Below, in pieces: positions 1 to 6,881 of a stretch of 7,405 nucleotides of DNA. The stretch's first letter is position 1, and the number at the start of each line of letters is the position of its first letter. Below the pieces are notes generated by a model that searched no databases, was not told the DNA's origin, and saw nothing but the letters and a program-made list of their open reading frames with translations. The position numbers and the translations under genes are program-made. This DNA is from Desulfuromusa sp. (lineage in GTDB: Bacteria; Desulfobacterota; Desulfuromonadia; Desulfuromonadales; Geopsychrobacteraceae): NCBI GenBank assembly GCA_030590745.1, contig JAUVCS010000038.1, positions 1 to 7,405 on the forward strand. The letters run 5' to 3'.

Positions 1-1421
1 TGTTCCAGCTGAATAAGGTCTATTTTTGCCTCTTTTTTCTGCAATTGCAGATTAACATGAATACTCAGGTAGTCAGAGGCAAGGTGAATCAACCGGGATT
101 CGACAGAAATTGCCTTGAAATAACGCCTTAAATAGATCTCCATTCGCTCGATGTGTTCTGACAGGTAATATTCATTGGGCATAATCAGCATTAACTTCAG
201 AGCTGTCTCCGCAGCACTTGGAGCAACGATAACTTTCACACCCGCCTGTCGGTGCATCTGGGTGAAGGAACGGAGCATCCGCCGCAGTTCAGCATCACCC
301 ATCAAGAATAATTCAATTTTTGGAAAACTGTTTATGATTTGTATTGTTTTGAGATAGTTATGACAGGCTGGCGGTATATTCAACTGCTCCTGCGCCCGTT
401 CAATCCGCTGGCGCAATGCCGGGATAGTAAACGTATTTTGATCAATACTTTTCTGCGTATAAAAACCCCAGAAACAATGTTCACGGTAACCACCCTCAGC
501 CAATTCCTCACGAAATCCAATATATGTCAGACGCTCGAAACGGTGCAGCGGGCAACGGAGATCAGTCTGTTCTAGATCAACATTTTTCCCATGCCCTAAA
601 AGTGGAAACACCATTTCCGGAGTTAGAGTGATTGCCTGGGCATCTTTATAAAAGGCTCGATCATAAAACTGATTCAAGCCTAAGGACTCAGAAGTTTCTT
701 CAGAAAAGTTGCCTGAATCAGCACCTTTTGCATAAGTGTAGCTACGCGTTGTCACAGGAATAAAATTCTCCTGCTGCAGCCACTCATAGAGATCTTGATA
801 TTGACTCAAACCATCGATTTTACCAAGATCTGAAATTTTCTTTAACATTGCCGGACGGCTCTGATGAATTGTCACAGCAGAAGAGATAATTGTTGTGATC
901 GCCTGTTCTAAGTCTGCGACCTGACGCGAAGAAAAGCGTTCTAATTCCATCCAGACAAATGATTCCTGAGGAAGACTGCTGTCCCCTTCTGAAACTTGTT
1001 GCAATATGTCGTTTTCTCTTGAAGCAGAAATAATTGGATGGCAAATCACTCGAAAATGGTACGAACGACGATGGAGGTACTCCTGAATCGAGAAAAATAT
1101 ATGGTTAGCATCTGGAGCATTGGTAAAAAGATAATAGTGCCCAGGGGTTTCCTGTGCCTGTAATGTTACTTTGATCTGGTCTGCACTTCGTTGGGATAGA
1201 AATCTGTTCGCTTGAAGGAGATTTGCAACAATTTCGGTTAACGAGAGTGGCGACAAAAAAATCTCCGGTATCTCCTGCCGCAAAATGTTTGCCAAATCCA
1301 GACAGACAGAAAAACCTGTCTTCTGTCCCTGCCTGATCAACTCTTGTTCAATTATTTCTGGCTGAAAAAGTTGATCCCGTTCCTCTGACGTCCGACCACC
1401 TCGGGCCACAGTCACTTTCAT
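1..1421 (-). CDS. Large-type NAD-dependent glutamate dehydrogenase, N-terminal part (runs off left edge)
   Basis: An uninterrupted reading frame of 473 codons runs from an ATG at 1421 off the left edge. The family (Bac_GDH, about 1,500-1,600 residues) oxidatively deaminates glutamate to 2-oxoglutarate and ammonia with NAD+ in the cytoplasm. Only the regulatory N-terminal part is visible; the dehydrogenase core would lie outside. Family-like signatures are FRVICHPII (residues 123-131), ESFVWMELERF (153-163), the block LHRFERLTYIGFREE (292-306) followed by FWGFYTQKS (317-325) and IPALRQRI (333-340), then HNYLKTIQIINSFPKIELF (354-372) and MLIMPNEYYL (411-420). These match in order the usual VHR...YIGV, FLGLFT, IP.LR.KV, SHD.K.L...FP..ELF and VPR..Y motifs of the family. 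The start is supported by AGGGAG six bases upstream and by an in-frame TAG just before it. The sequence is divergent, for example TTRSY (224-228) where proteobacterial members have FLGYREY. The call rests on recalled motifs, so it is good but not certain. Confidence 0.75.
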   Translation of the reverse strand, partial: MKVTVARGGRTSEERDQLFQPEIIEQELIRQGQKTGFSVCLDLANILRQEIPEIFLSPLSLTEIVANLLQANRFLSQRSADQIKVTLQAQETPGHYYLFTNAPDANHIFFSIQEYLHRRSYHFRVICHPIISASRENDILQQVSEGDSSLPQESFVWMELERFSSRQVADLEQAITTIISSAVTIHQSRPAMLKKISDLGKIDGLSQYQDLYEWLQQENFIPVTTRSYTYAKGADSGNFSEETSESLGLNQFYDRAFYKDAQAITLTPEMVFPLLGHGKNVDLEQTDLRCPLHRFERLTYIGFREELAEGGYREHCFWGFYTQKSIDQNTFTIPALRQRIERAQEQLNIPPACHNYLKTIQIINSFPKIELFLMGDAELRRMLRSFTQMHRQAGVKVIVAPSAAETALKLMLIMPNEYYLSEHIERMEIYLRRYFKAISVESRLIHLASDYLSIHVNLQLQKKEAKIDLIQLE

Positions 1422-1427
1422 GTCAAT

Positions 1428-1433
1428 CTCCCT
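1428..1433 (-). promoter_or_regulatory. Ribosome binding site of the glutamate dehydrogenase gene
   Basis: AGGGAG on the minus strand lies six bases before the ATG at 1421. An in-frame TAG lies further upstream, so this site fixes the start of the gene. Confidence 0.7.
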
Positions 1434-1500
1434 GATCTATCAAAAAGGGTGTTGTACCGTGCTCAACCAGAGACAGAATTATCGGAGGTAGCACCACAAA

Positions 1501-1529
1501 AGAATAAACTACGAACAGTCAGTTATCAA
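1501..1529 (-). promoter_or_regulatory. Candidate sigma-70 promoter for the glutamate dehydrogenase gene
   Basis: On the minus strand, TTGATA (1529-1524) and TATTCT (1506-1501) are separated by exactly 17 bp. They match the -35 consensus at five of six positions and the -10 at four of six. Transcription would start near 1494, giving a leader of about 70 bases before the ATG at 1421. The promoter lies just downstream of the rsmA stop, so the dehydrogenase gene can be expressed separately from the genes before it. Confidence 0.5.
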
Positions 1530-1540
1530 GCATGTTTGAT
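1525..1540. repeat. 16-bp near-palindrome overlapping the candidate -35 element
   Basis: ATCAAGCATGTTTGAT is an inverted repeat: 14 of 16 positions are symmetric, and the one broken pair can still form G-T in RNA. It overlaps the -35 hexamer of the predicted glutamate dehydrogenase promoter, a common position for a regulator operator. It could also be a weak hairpin between genes, although no strong T-run follows on the minus strand. No known regulator is recognised. Confidence 0.35.
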
Positions 1541-1546
1541 GAATTT

Positions 1547-2341
1547 TTAATTTATTTTTTCAGCGAAGAATCGGGTCAGGTCGGAAAAATTTTGCAAGGT
1601 CAGGGTTTCCCCGCGACAACCCGGTGAAATACTTGCCTGCCGCAATGACTGATCAATATCAGTTACAGCAAAGCCGCTGGCAAGAAGGCTGTTACGCAGA
1701 GTTTTACGGCGGTGGCTAAAAGCCCCCTTGACCACTTTTTTAAACAGCACCTCATCAACCGGATCAACCCGGGGCGATGGTAATAATTTAAAGTTAAGAA
1801 CGATTGAATCAACCTTCGGTGGAGGAGAAAAGGCCCCCGGTTTAACCAATGTCACGGTTTTGATCTCATACCAGAGTTGACAGAGAACTGATAGAATCCC
1901 GTATTCTTTTCTGCCGGGAGAAGCCATCAAACGCTCACCCACTTCTCGCTGAAACATCAATACCATTTGTTGAAACAGATCGCGGTGCTCAAGTAGACGA
2001 AAAACAACCTGACTGGAAATATTATAGGGAAGGTTAGCAACCATTTTGTAGGGTGGCTGATCCAGAAAATCCCGCCACGGCAGTTTGAGAACATCCCCTG
2101 AATGTATGGTTAAACGGGAATCGTTACGGGCTTCCAGACGCTCGATCAGATCACGGTCAATCTCCATCACCTGAACATGGGCGGATCGGCTCAGCAACTC
2201 ATCTGTTAACACCCCTAACCCGGGGCCGATCTCAACCACCTGTTGCTGGGGATCAAGCTGTGCAGCGGTGATAATCCGATCAATCACAGTATGATCATGA
2301 AGAAAGTGTTGTCCGAAACGTTTTTTGGTTTGATAGCCCAT
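1547..2341 (-). CDS. rsmA: 16S rRNA (adenine1518-N6/adenine1519-N6)-dimethyltransferase RsmA (KsgA)
   Basis: RsmA uses S-adenosylmethionine to dimethylate two adjacent adenines in helix 45 of 16S rRNA, a late step of small-subunit assembly. The 264-residue product has the family's usual length. It opens with KKRFGQHFLHD (residues 6-16), carries the SAM-binding motif I EIGPGLGVLT (37-46), an acidic residue after the second strand in MEID (59-62), GDVLKLP (82-88), the catalytic NLPYNI motif IV (103-108), FSPPPKVDS (171-179) and the C-terminal FSHRRKTLRN block (208-217). I chose the ATG at 2341 because AGGGG lies nine bases upstream and homologues begin near this point. An in-frame TTG at 2365 adds eight residues but has no ribosome site. 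The gene follows DUF2062 after 113 bp, so it may be cotranscribed with it or have its own promoter. Confidence 0.96.
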   Translation of the reverse strand: MGYQTKKRFGQHFLHDHTVIDRIITAAQLDPQQQVVEIGPGLGVLTDELLSRSAHVQVMEIDRDLIERLEARNDSRLTIHSGDVLKLPWRDFLDQPPYKMVANLPYNISSQVVFRLLEHRDLFQQMVLMFQREVGERLMASPGRKEYGILSVLCQLWYEIKTVTLVKPGAFSPPPKVDSIVLNFKLLPSPRVDPVDEVLFKKVVKGAFSHRRKTLRNSLLASGFAVTDIDQSLRQASISPGCRGETLTLQNFSDLTRFFAEKIN

Positions 2342-2350
2342 TACTTCTTT

Positions 2351-2355
2351 CCCCT
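2351..2355 (-). promoter_or_regulatory. Ribosome binding site deciding the rsmA start
   Basis: AGGGG on the minus strand lies nine bases before the ATG at 2341. It favours that ATG over the upstream TTG at 2365, which has no purine-rich site in front of it. Confidence 0.55.
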
Positions 2356-2454
2356 GTAAGTCCAATATTCATTGAAGCTTAAAAAACAACAGTTCTTCAT
2401 CTGGTGAAAATGGATTGGAAATAATTTCGCAATCATGATGAAGAGAACAATCAG

Positions 2455-2931
2455 TTAGAGGTTAGTCCGGCGCGGCCAGCGGGGAATTTTACAGCGTTTT
2501 AAGCTGGGAACCAGCCTGACGGTCAATGAATAACCAATAATTGCCGCAGGGATACCAAGAACCAGACTCCCAAGTAACAGCGGAACGGCAATATCTGCTC
2601 CCAACGACCAGCTCAGTTCAAAAACGGGATAATCAGCGGCAAGTGGAGGCATCCCCAGCAGCATCCGGCCAAGACTATATTCCAAACCATAGATCAACGG
2701 AGCGGTAAGTGGATTACTGACCCAGACACCAATAAAGGTAGCAATTTTATTTTGTCGCAATAAGAAGGCAAACAGAATTGCCAATATAATCTGCACGCCA
2801 AAGGTGGGGGTAAATCCGATAAACAGACCAAGAGCTAGACCACGGCCAATAGCATCCGGCTCTGAACGAAGACGCGCCAGCCGGATCAGGTTTAACTTAA
2901 ATTGTCGGGGAAAACCCCAGCGCCGCCACAT
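2455..2931 (-). CDS. DUF2062 family inner-membrane protein
   Basis: A 158-residue integral membrane protein of the DUF2062 family, whose biochemical function is not known to me. A basic N-terminus (MWRRWGFPRQFKLN) precedes the typical core: AIGRGLALGLFIGFTP (residues 27-42), a hydrophobic stretch through about 58, then NKIATFIGVWVSNPLTAPLIY (61-81), where the N-P-x-T-x-P-x-x-Y pattern is the family hallmark. A second hydrophobic region (about 112-140) follows a short amphipathic link, and the tail is basic (KRCKIPRWPRR). I estimate three or four membrane segments with both ends cytoplasmic by the positive-inside rule, though this is approximate. The ATG starts 17 bp after the tsaD stop, so the two are very probably cotranscribed. 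No strong ribosome site is visible, which fits translation linked to tsaD. Confidence 0.88.
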   Translation of the reverse strand: MWRRWGFPRQFKLNLIRLARLRSEPDAIGRGLALGLFIGFTPTFGVQIILAILFAFLLRQNKIATFIGVWVSNPLTAPLIYGLEYSLGRMLLGMPPLAADYPVFELSWSLGADIAVPLLLGSLVLGIPAAIIGYSLTVRLVPSLKRCKIPRWPRRTNL

Positions 2932-2948
2932 AAGTCAATACACTCTAT

Positions 2949-3965
2949 CTAATTACAGTTAAGCTGTTCCAACGGCCAGTTGGAGACAGCATTCAGATCC
3001 AGATCGGAAACAAGCCCTTGAGATAAATAGGCGTCCCCCGCGACCGCCAACATGGCCGCATTATCAGCACACAGAAGCGGGGTCGGAAAATAAACAGTGA
3101 CTCCATGCGAAACTGCTAGCTGGGAAAACTTTTTACGTAACCCTGAGTTACAAGCGACACCACCGGCAACCACAATGCGGCTTAAACCTTCTGAATCCGC
3201 AGCACGGAGAGCTTTCTTGGTAATAACATCAACCACCGCTGTTTGAAAAGCACAACAAACCTGACCAATAGTCGTTTTATCTGCTGGTGCGTCAAGCCGT
3301 TGTAGATAATTGAGAACCGAGGTTTTCATCCCGGAAAAACTGAAATTAAAGTTATCTTTCTGCAACATTGGCCGGGGGAAAACAATCCCGCCAGCATCGC
3401 TTGCAACCGCCAGTTTATCGACGATCGGACCACCCGGATAACCCAGCCCCAACATTTTAGCAACCTTATCGAAAGCCTCTCCAGCAGCATCGTCAACCGT
3501 CCGACCCAGCAGCTGATATCGACCGATACCATCAACCCGATACAGATGGGTGTGCCCCCCGGAAACCGCGACAGCCAGGAATGGATATTCAACCTCCGTC
3601 TCTAACTGAATTGCCAGGATATGCCCCTCAATATGATGGACACCAATAAGGGGAAGCTGCAGTGCATAGGCGTACGCTTTGGCGAATGAGACTCCAACCA
3701 GCAGGGCACCAACCAATCCTGGACCTCGCGTCACCACAATCCCTTCCAGATCCCCCTGTTTAACCCCGGCACTACTGAGTGCTTCTTCAACCAATGGATT
3801 GATCACCTCAAGATGCCGTCGTGAGGCCAGTTCCGGCACGACACCACCATAGACGGCATGCAAATCCACTTGAGATGAAATCAGGTTTGACAATACCTGG
3901 CGGCCATCACGAACAACCGCCGCCGCGGTTTCATCACAGGAACTTTCTAAAGCAAGTAACAACAT
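2949..3965 (-). CDS. tsaD: tRNA N6-adenosine threonylcarbamoyltransferase TsaD (Gcp/YgjD)
   Basis: TsaD transfers threonylcarbamoyl from threonylcarbamoyl-AMP (made by TsaC/TsaC2) to A37 of ANN-decoding tRNAs, in complex with TsaB and TsaE. None of those partners is in this window. The 338-residue product has standard length and an ASKHA fold: LALESSCDETAAAVV at residues 4-18, SSQVDLHAVYGGVVPELASR near 30-49, the metal-binding histidines in HHIEGH (H111 and H115), SGGHT (135-139), the block DDAAGEAFDKVAKMLGLGYPGG (158-179), FSFSGMKT (208-215), GGVACN (268-273) and the C-terminal metal ligand D301 in CADNAAM. All expected functional residues are present. The ATG at 3965 gives the canonical N-terminus, though the upstream ribosome site is poor. 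The gene lies 74 bp after the PIN-PhoH gene and 17 bp before DUF2062. Confidence 0.97.
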   Translation of the reverse strand: MLLLALESSCDETAAAVVRDGRQVLSNLISSQVDLHAVYGGVVPELASRRHLEVINPLVEEALSSAGVKQGDLEGIVVTRGPGLVGALLVGVSFAKAYAYALQLPLIGVHHIEGHILAIQLETEVEYPFLAVAVSGGHTHLYRVDGIGRYQLLGRTVDDAAGEAFDKVAKMLGLGYPGGPIVDKLAVASDAGGIVFPRPMLQKDNFNFSFSGMKTSVLNYLQRLDAPADKTTIGQVCCAFQTAVVDVITKKALRAADSEGLSRIVVAGGVACNSGLRKKFSQLAVSHGVTVYFPTPLLCADNAAMLAVAGDAYLSQGLVSDLDLNAVSNWPLEQLNCN

Positions 3966-4039
3966 AATACTTTACACATCACACTTAAGGTTAAAGGGTC
4001 GATACTTCATCCTAATTAAAAGAACTTTTTGCGACGCCA

Positions 4040-5356
4040 TCAAAGAAGATTAGCAGCCAACTCAGCCAGCGGAGAGCGCTCCCCTTTTGTCAAGGTAGTA
4101 TGGGCAGTTATTTCCTGACCTTTAAGACGCTCAACAGAAAAAGACAAACCATTACTGGCTGAATCAACATAGGGGTTATCAATCTGATAGGGGTCACCGG
4201 TCAGAACAATTTTTGTCCCCTCACCTGCACGGGTAATAATTGTTTTGATTTCATGAGGGGTCAGATTCTGGGCTTCATCGACAATCATGTACTGTTTTGG
4301 AATCGATCGACCACGAATATAGGTCAACGGCTCTATCTCCATGAGACCAAGGTCAATCAGTTCCCGATAGCCTCGTTTACGATTTCCCCCCTCATCAAAG
4401 GATGATAGCAGCAACTCAACATTATCAAAAATCGGCTGCATCCACGGCGCCAACTTATCTTCGATATCCCCCGGCAAAAATCCCAGATCACGCCCCATAG
4501 GGTAGACGGGACGGGAAACAAGGAGGCGATTATAGGCACTTTCATCCGCAGTTTTAACCAAACCCGCAGCAATTGCCAGCAGGGTCTTTCCCGTACCGGC
4601 TTTACCAACCAGTGAAACCAACGGGATATCGTCATTCAACAAGAGGTCTAAGGCAAACTGTTGTTCGCGATTACGGGGATGAATACCCCAAATACCCTCT
4701 TTTGAAACTTTAATCAGGCTGACAATTTCCTGTTTTGTTGCACTGTAACGCCCTAGAGCCGAATGGGAGGGATTGGTCTCATCAACCAGAGTCAAACCCT
4801 GATTGGCAAAGAAATCACCTTCTATTTCCAGCGAACCCTCAGTGTAGAACTGATCAATTTTATCTTTGGACAACAAAACTTCACCGGTACCGGTATAAAG
4901 ATCTTCTATCGGAACTTTGTCATTCTGATAATCAACGGCGTACATGCCGATAGTATCGGCCTTGATCCGCAAATTAATATCTTTGGTAACGAAGAAGACT
5001 GTCCCCTCAGGTAAATTTTCCTGTAGATACCATGCGACAGCCAGGATCCGATTATCACCACTGTCAGAGCGGAGTTCCGGGGGTAATTTATGGAGAAACT
5101 CCTCTTTGTAAAAAGCAACTTTAAGGAGACCACCGTTTTCAAGGGGAACGCCATCAACCAATTTCGCCTGTGATCGAAACCCGTCAATCATTCGCGAAAC
5201 CTGCCGGGCGTTTCGTCCTGTTTCACTCTGATCCTTTTTAAACCGATCAATCTCCTCAATCACCGTCAAGGGCAATATCACCGTATTATCATCAAACTTG
5301 AAGATTGCCTGCGGATCGTGTAACAGGACATTTGTATCGAGTATATAATTTTTCAT
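4040..5356 (-). CDS. PIN domain / PhoH-family ATPase (YlaK-like)
   Basis: A 438-residue two-domain protein. The N-terminal PIN domain (about residues 1-135) has the expected acidic pattern: D7 in LDTNVLLHD, the IEEIDRF segment (33-39), D101 in SGDNR and D126 in TKDINLR. This suggests a metal-dependent RNase fold. The C-terminal PhoH domain (about 225-438) has Walker A GKAGTGKT (251-258), Walker B MIVDEAQN (357-364) and LTGDPYQID (385-393), typical of an RNA-helicase-like NTPase. The architecture resembles Bacillus YlaK and the mycobacterial PhoH2 proteins, some of which unwind and cut RNA in vitro; activity here is inferred. I chose the ATG at 5356 because the product then begins MKNYILDTNVLLHD like its homologues, and AAGGA lies ten bases upstream. 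The ATG at 5377 adds seven residues but has no ribosome site. The gene follows the aminotransferase after 39 bp, so cotranscription is likely. Confidence 0.93.
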   Translation of the reverse strand: MKNYILDTNVLLHDPQAIFKFDDNTVILPLTVIEEIDRFKKDQSETGRNARQVSRMIDGFRSQAKLVDGVPLENGGLLKVAFYKEEFLHKLPPELRSDSGDNRILAVAWYLQENLPEGTVFFVTKDINLRIKADTIGMYAVDYQNDKVPIEDLYTGTGEVLLSKDKIDQFYTEGSLEIEGDFFANQGLTLVDETNPSHSALGRYSATKQEIVSLIKVSKEGIWGIHPRNREQQFALDLLLNDDIPLVSLVGKAGTGKTLLAIAAGLVKTADESAYNRLLVSRPVYPMGRDLGFLPGDIEDKLAPWMQPIFDNVELLLSSFDEGGNRKRGYRELIDLGLMEIEPLTYIRGRSIPKQYMIVDEAQNLTPHEIKTIITRAGEGTKIVLTGDPYQIDNPYVDSASNGLSFSVERLKGQEITAHTTLTKGERSPLAELAANLL

Positions 5357-5366
5357 CAGAGGTTCA

Positions 5367-5371
5367 TCCTT
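5367..5371 (-). promoter_or_regulatory. Ribosome binding site deciding the PIN-PhoH start
   Basis: AAGGA on the minus strand lies ten bases before the ATG at 5356. The competing in-frame ATG at 5377 has no purine-rich sequence in front of it. The spacing is a little long, so the choice is moderate. Confidence 0.45.
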
Positions 5372-5395
5372 ATTCATAGCACAGTGAAATACTAC

Positions 5396-6559
5396 TCAAC
5401 TGCTTCTAGCACTGACTTTCTGCAGGGCCCGAAGAAAACATTCTATTTCTGTTTCTGTAGTGAAATACCCCGGACTAACGCGGATAGTACCATTTGGATA
5501 GGTTCCAATTGTTCGGTGTGCAGCGGGGGCACAATGTAAACCAACCCGCACTGCAATCTGTTCTTCTTGATCAAGGATAAAAGCAACTTCAGCAGGATCG
5601 TACCCTTCCAGATTAAATGAAATCACTCCGAGACGCAGCATAACATTATCGGAACCATAAATCTTAACTCTATCAATCTTTTGCAGACCATCCAGAATCT
5701 TTGCTGTCAGCTGAGTCTCCCTGGAATGAACCTGCTCAATCCCGGTGTGTTGTAAAAACTGCAGCGCGGCATGCAACCCTGCCAATCCCGGAAGGTTAAG
5801 GGTTCCAGATTCCAGTCGTTCTGGCAAATGTTCAGGTTGCAGGTCAGAGCGAGAATTTGTTCCAGTACCGCCATAGATAAGTGGGGTCAGTTCCACCCCC
5901 TCCTTTAGATAAAGAAATCCGGTTCCCTGCGGTCCGAGCAACCCCTTATGGCCCGAAGCGGTAAAAAGATCAACATCCAGATGTTGAAAATCTATCGGCA
6001 GATGTCCGGCACTTTGGGCACCGTCAACCATAAACAGAATATCATGTTCATGACACCAACGGCCTAAACCCTCAATCGGTTGAATAGTTCCGAGAACATT
6101 AGAGCAGTGATTCACAACTAATAGTCGGGTTGTTTGATGCAAACAGGCCTTTTGCAACGCTGATTTATTTACGATCCCGGTCACACTATCTACCGGAACC
6201 TTGACCACCTCGATACCGCGTTTTTCCAACTCCCGCAATGGACGAACCACGGCATTATGCTCAACCATTGTGGTCACTACCCGATCACCACTCTGCAACA
6301 ACCCAAATAATGCCTGATTTATTGCAGCGGTCGCATTGGCGGTAAAAATAAACTGTTCAGAGTGTCCCCCATTAAACAATTCAGCAAGAAGTTCACGGGT
6401 TTCAAAAATTAAACGATCTGCAGTCGTAGCCAAATGGTGACTGCCCCGTCCAGGACTCCCCCCAACCCGCAATGCTGCCGCTACAGCCAGGTAGACAGAT
6501 TCCGGCTTGGGGTGACTGGTCGCAGCATTATCAAGATAAATCGGTTTAACCGGTTCCAT
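5396..6559 (-). CDS. Class V aminotransferase, cysteine desulfurase family protein
   Basis: A 387-residue pyridoxal-phosphate enzyme of the class V fold. Homologues of this type are annotated as cysteine desulfurase family proteins, which take sulfur from cysteine as an enzyme-bound persulfide and release alanine. It begins with IYLDNAATSHPKP (residues 7-19). It has the cofactor-stacking histidine in VEHNAVVRP (H101), NHCSNVLGTI (150-159), the cofactor-binding aspartate in VDGAQSAGH (D179), the Schiff-base lysine in ASGHKG (K205), the RLESGT loop (248-253), and a cysteine in RVGLHCAPAAHRTIGT (C343) where SufS-type enzymes have their catalytic cysteine. It is therefore probably active, but the sulfur acceptor is unknown: no IscU, SufE or SufU partner is in view. 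I chose the ATG at 6559, with a weak GGA seven bases upstream. The TTG at 6571 adds four residues and has no better ribosome site. It is the first gene of the leftward block. Confidence 0.9.
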   Translation of the reverse strand: MEPVKPIYLDNAATSHPKPESVYLAVAAALRVGGSPGRGSHHLATTADRLIFETRELLAELFNGGHSEQFIFTANATAAINQALFGLLQSGDRVVTTMVEHNAVVRPLRELEKRGIEVVKVPVDSVTGIVNKSALQKACLHQTTRLLVVNHCSNVLGTIQPIEGLGRWCHEHDILFMVDGAQSAGHLPIDFQHLDVDLFTASGHKGLLGPQGTGFLYLKEGVELTPLIYGGTGTNSRSDLQPEHLPERLESGTLNLPGLAGLHAALQFLQHTGIEQVHSRETQLTAKILDGLQKIDRVKIYGSDNVMLRLGVISFNLEGYDPAEVAFILDQEEQIAVRVGLHCAPAAHRTIGTYPNGTIRVSPGYFTTETEIECFLRALQKVSARSS

Positions 6560-6592
6560 TGTATGGTCCAAACAGTGAAGGGAGAATCTGGC

Positions 6593-6621
6593 AGAATACT
6601 CAAAATTGTGGGTGACGACAA
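6593..6621 (-). promoter_or_regulatory. Candidate promoter for the leftward gene block
   Basis: On the minus strand, TTGTCG (6621-6616) and TATTCT (6598-6593) are 17 bp apart, matching four of six consensus positions each. Transcription would begin near 6586, about 27 bases before the aminotransferase ATG. This is a consensus match only; the AT-rich stretch above 6660 could hide another promoter. Confidence 0.35.
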
Positions 6622-6749
6622 GTAGAACTCGACGAGGTTGAAAAAGAGCCTTTCTTAGACAAAAATAAAGTCAATACTCCGGCCCGACTAGCATGTTTTT
6701 CCATACCAGTTTGCTTTTTTTACAAATTCTTTTATTTATACTTTTCAGC

Positions 6750-6780
6750 TTGACAGGCACTACATGTAGTGGTCTATATT
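6750..6780 (+). promoter_or_regulatory. Candidate sigma-70 promoter of nrdJ
   Basis: A perfect -35 hexamer TTGACA lies at 6750-6755. The best -10 is TATATT at 6775-6780 (five of six matches) with a 19-bp spacer; TCTATA at 6773-6778 gives the ideal 17-bp spacer but matches less well. Transcription would start near 6787, about 110 bases before the nrdJ ATG. The spacer is almost entirely filled by the first NrdR-type palindrome, so repressor and RNA polymerase would compete here. Confidence 0.6.
6757..6772 (+). promoter_or_regulatory. NrdR box 1 (operator)
   Basis: GCACTACATGTAGTGG fits the NrdR consensus acaCwATATATwGtgt at its key positions (C4, A6, A8, T9, T11, G13). Its inner 14 bases (6758-6771) form a perfect palindrome. 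NrdR is the ATP/dATP-sensing repressor of ribonucleotide reductase genes. This site lies between the -35 and -10 elements of the nrdJ promoter. The nrdR gene itself is not in the window. Confidence 0.8.
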
Positions 6781-6786
6781 CACGAC

Positions 6787-6802
6787 CTACAAAATATAGT
6801 GT
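6787..6802 (+). promoter_or_regulatory. NrdR box 2 (operator)
   Basis: CTACAAAATATAGTGT matches the NrdR consensus well, including C4, A6, A8-T9, T11, G13 and the trailing TGT. It starts exactly 30 bp after box 1, close to three helical turns, as expected for paired NrdR sites bound on one face of the DNA. It covers the predicted transcription start of nrdJ. Confidence 0.8.
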
Positions 6803-6881
6803 GTTCAAGTTATTATTCTAGTTATACTTATAAAGCTAAATTCTTATCTTTTGTATGAAATCAGCTAGATAGAAATACGTG

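Noticed and set aside
175..575. Two plus-strand open frames of 60 and 78 codons
   Set aside because: Both lie antisense to the uninterrupted glutamate dehydrogenase frame and show no recognisable family or good ribosome site.
820..1044. Minus-strand 74-codon frame
   Set aside because: It is an out-of-frame shadow inside the 473-codon glutamate dehydrogenase frame, which carries the recognisable motifs.
1442..1495. Possible attenuator hairpin in the glutamate dehydrogenase leader (GGTG/CACC and TACC/GGTA arms, then a run of five T on the minus strand)
   Set aside because: The two stems are only 4 bp each, are separated by an uneven internal loop and close a loop of about 28 bases. This is too weak to call without folding and conservation data.
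2366..2454. Possible terminator after DUF2062 (CAG...CTG before a T-run on the minus strand)
   Set aside because: The stem is only about 3 bp, so the T-run is probably part of an AT-rich spacer. I see no other feature here.
4735..5014. Overlapping plus-strand open frames inside the PIN-PhoH gene
   Set aside because: Antisense shadows of a gene with clear PIN and Walker motifs; no independent coding evidence.
6669..6674. TTGACT on the minus strand as an alternative -35 for the aminotransferase block
   Set aside because: No acceptable -10 follows at 16-19 bp. The TTGTCG/TATTCT pair closer to the gene is better spaced.
6661..6730. AGCA...TGCT followed by a long T-run on the plus strand, resembling a terminator
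   Set aside because: The stem is 4 bp with a loop of about 20 bases, and no plus-strand gene lies upstream to terminate.
6855..6872. Five-codon mini-frame (MKSAR) in the nrdJ leader
   Set aside because: It has no ribosome site and its peptide gives no sign of an attenuator.
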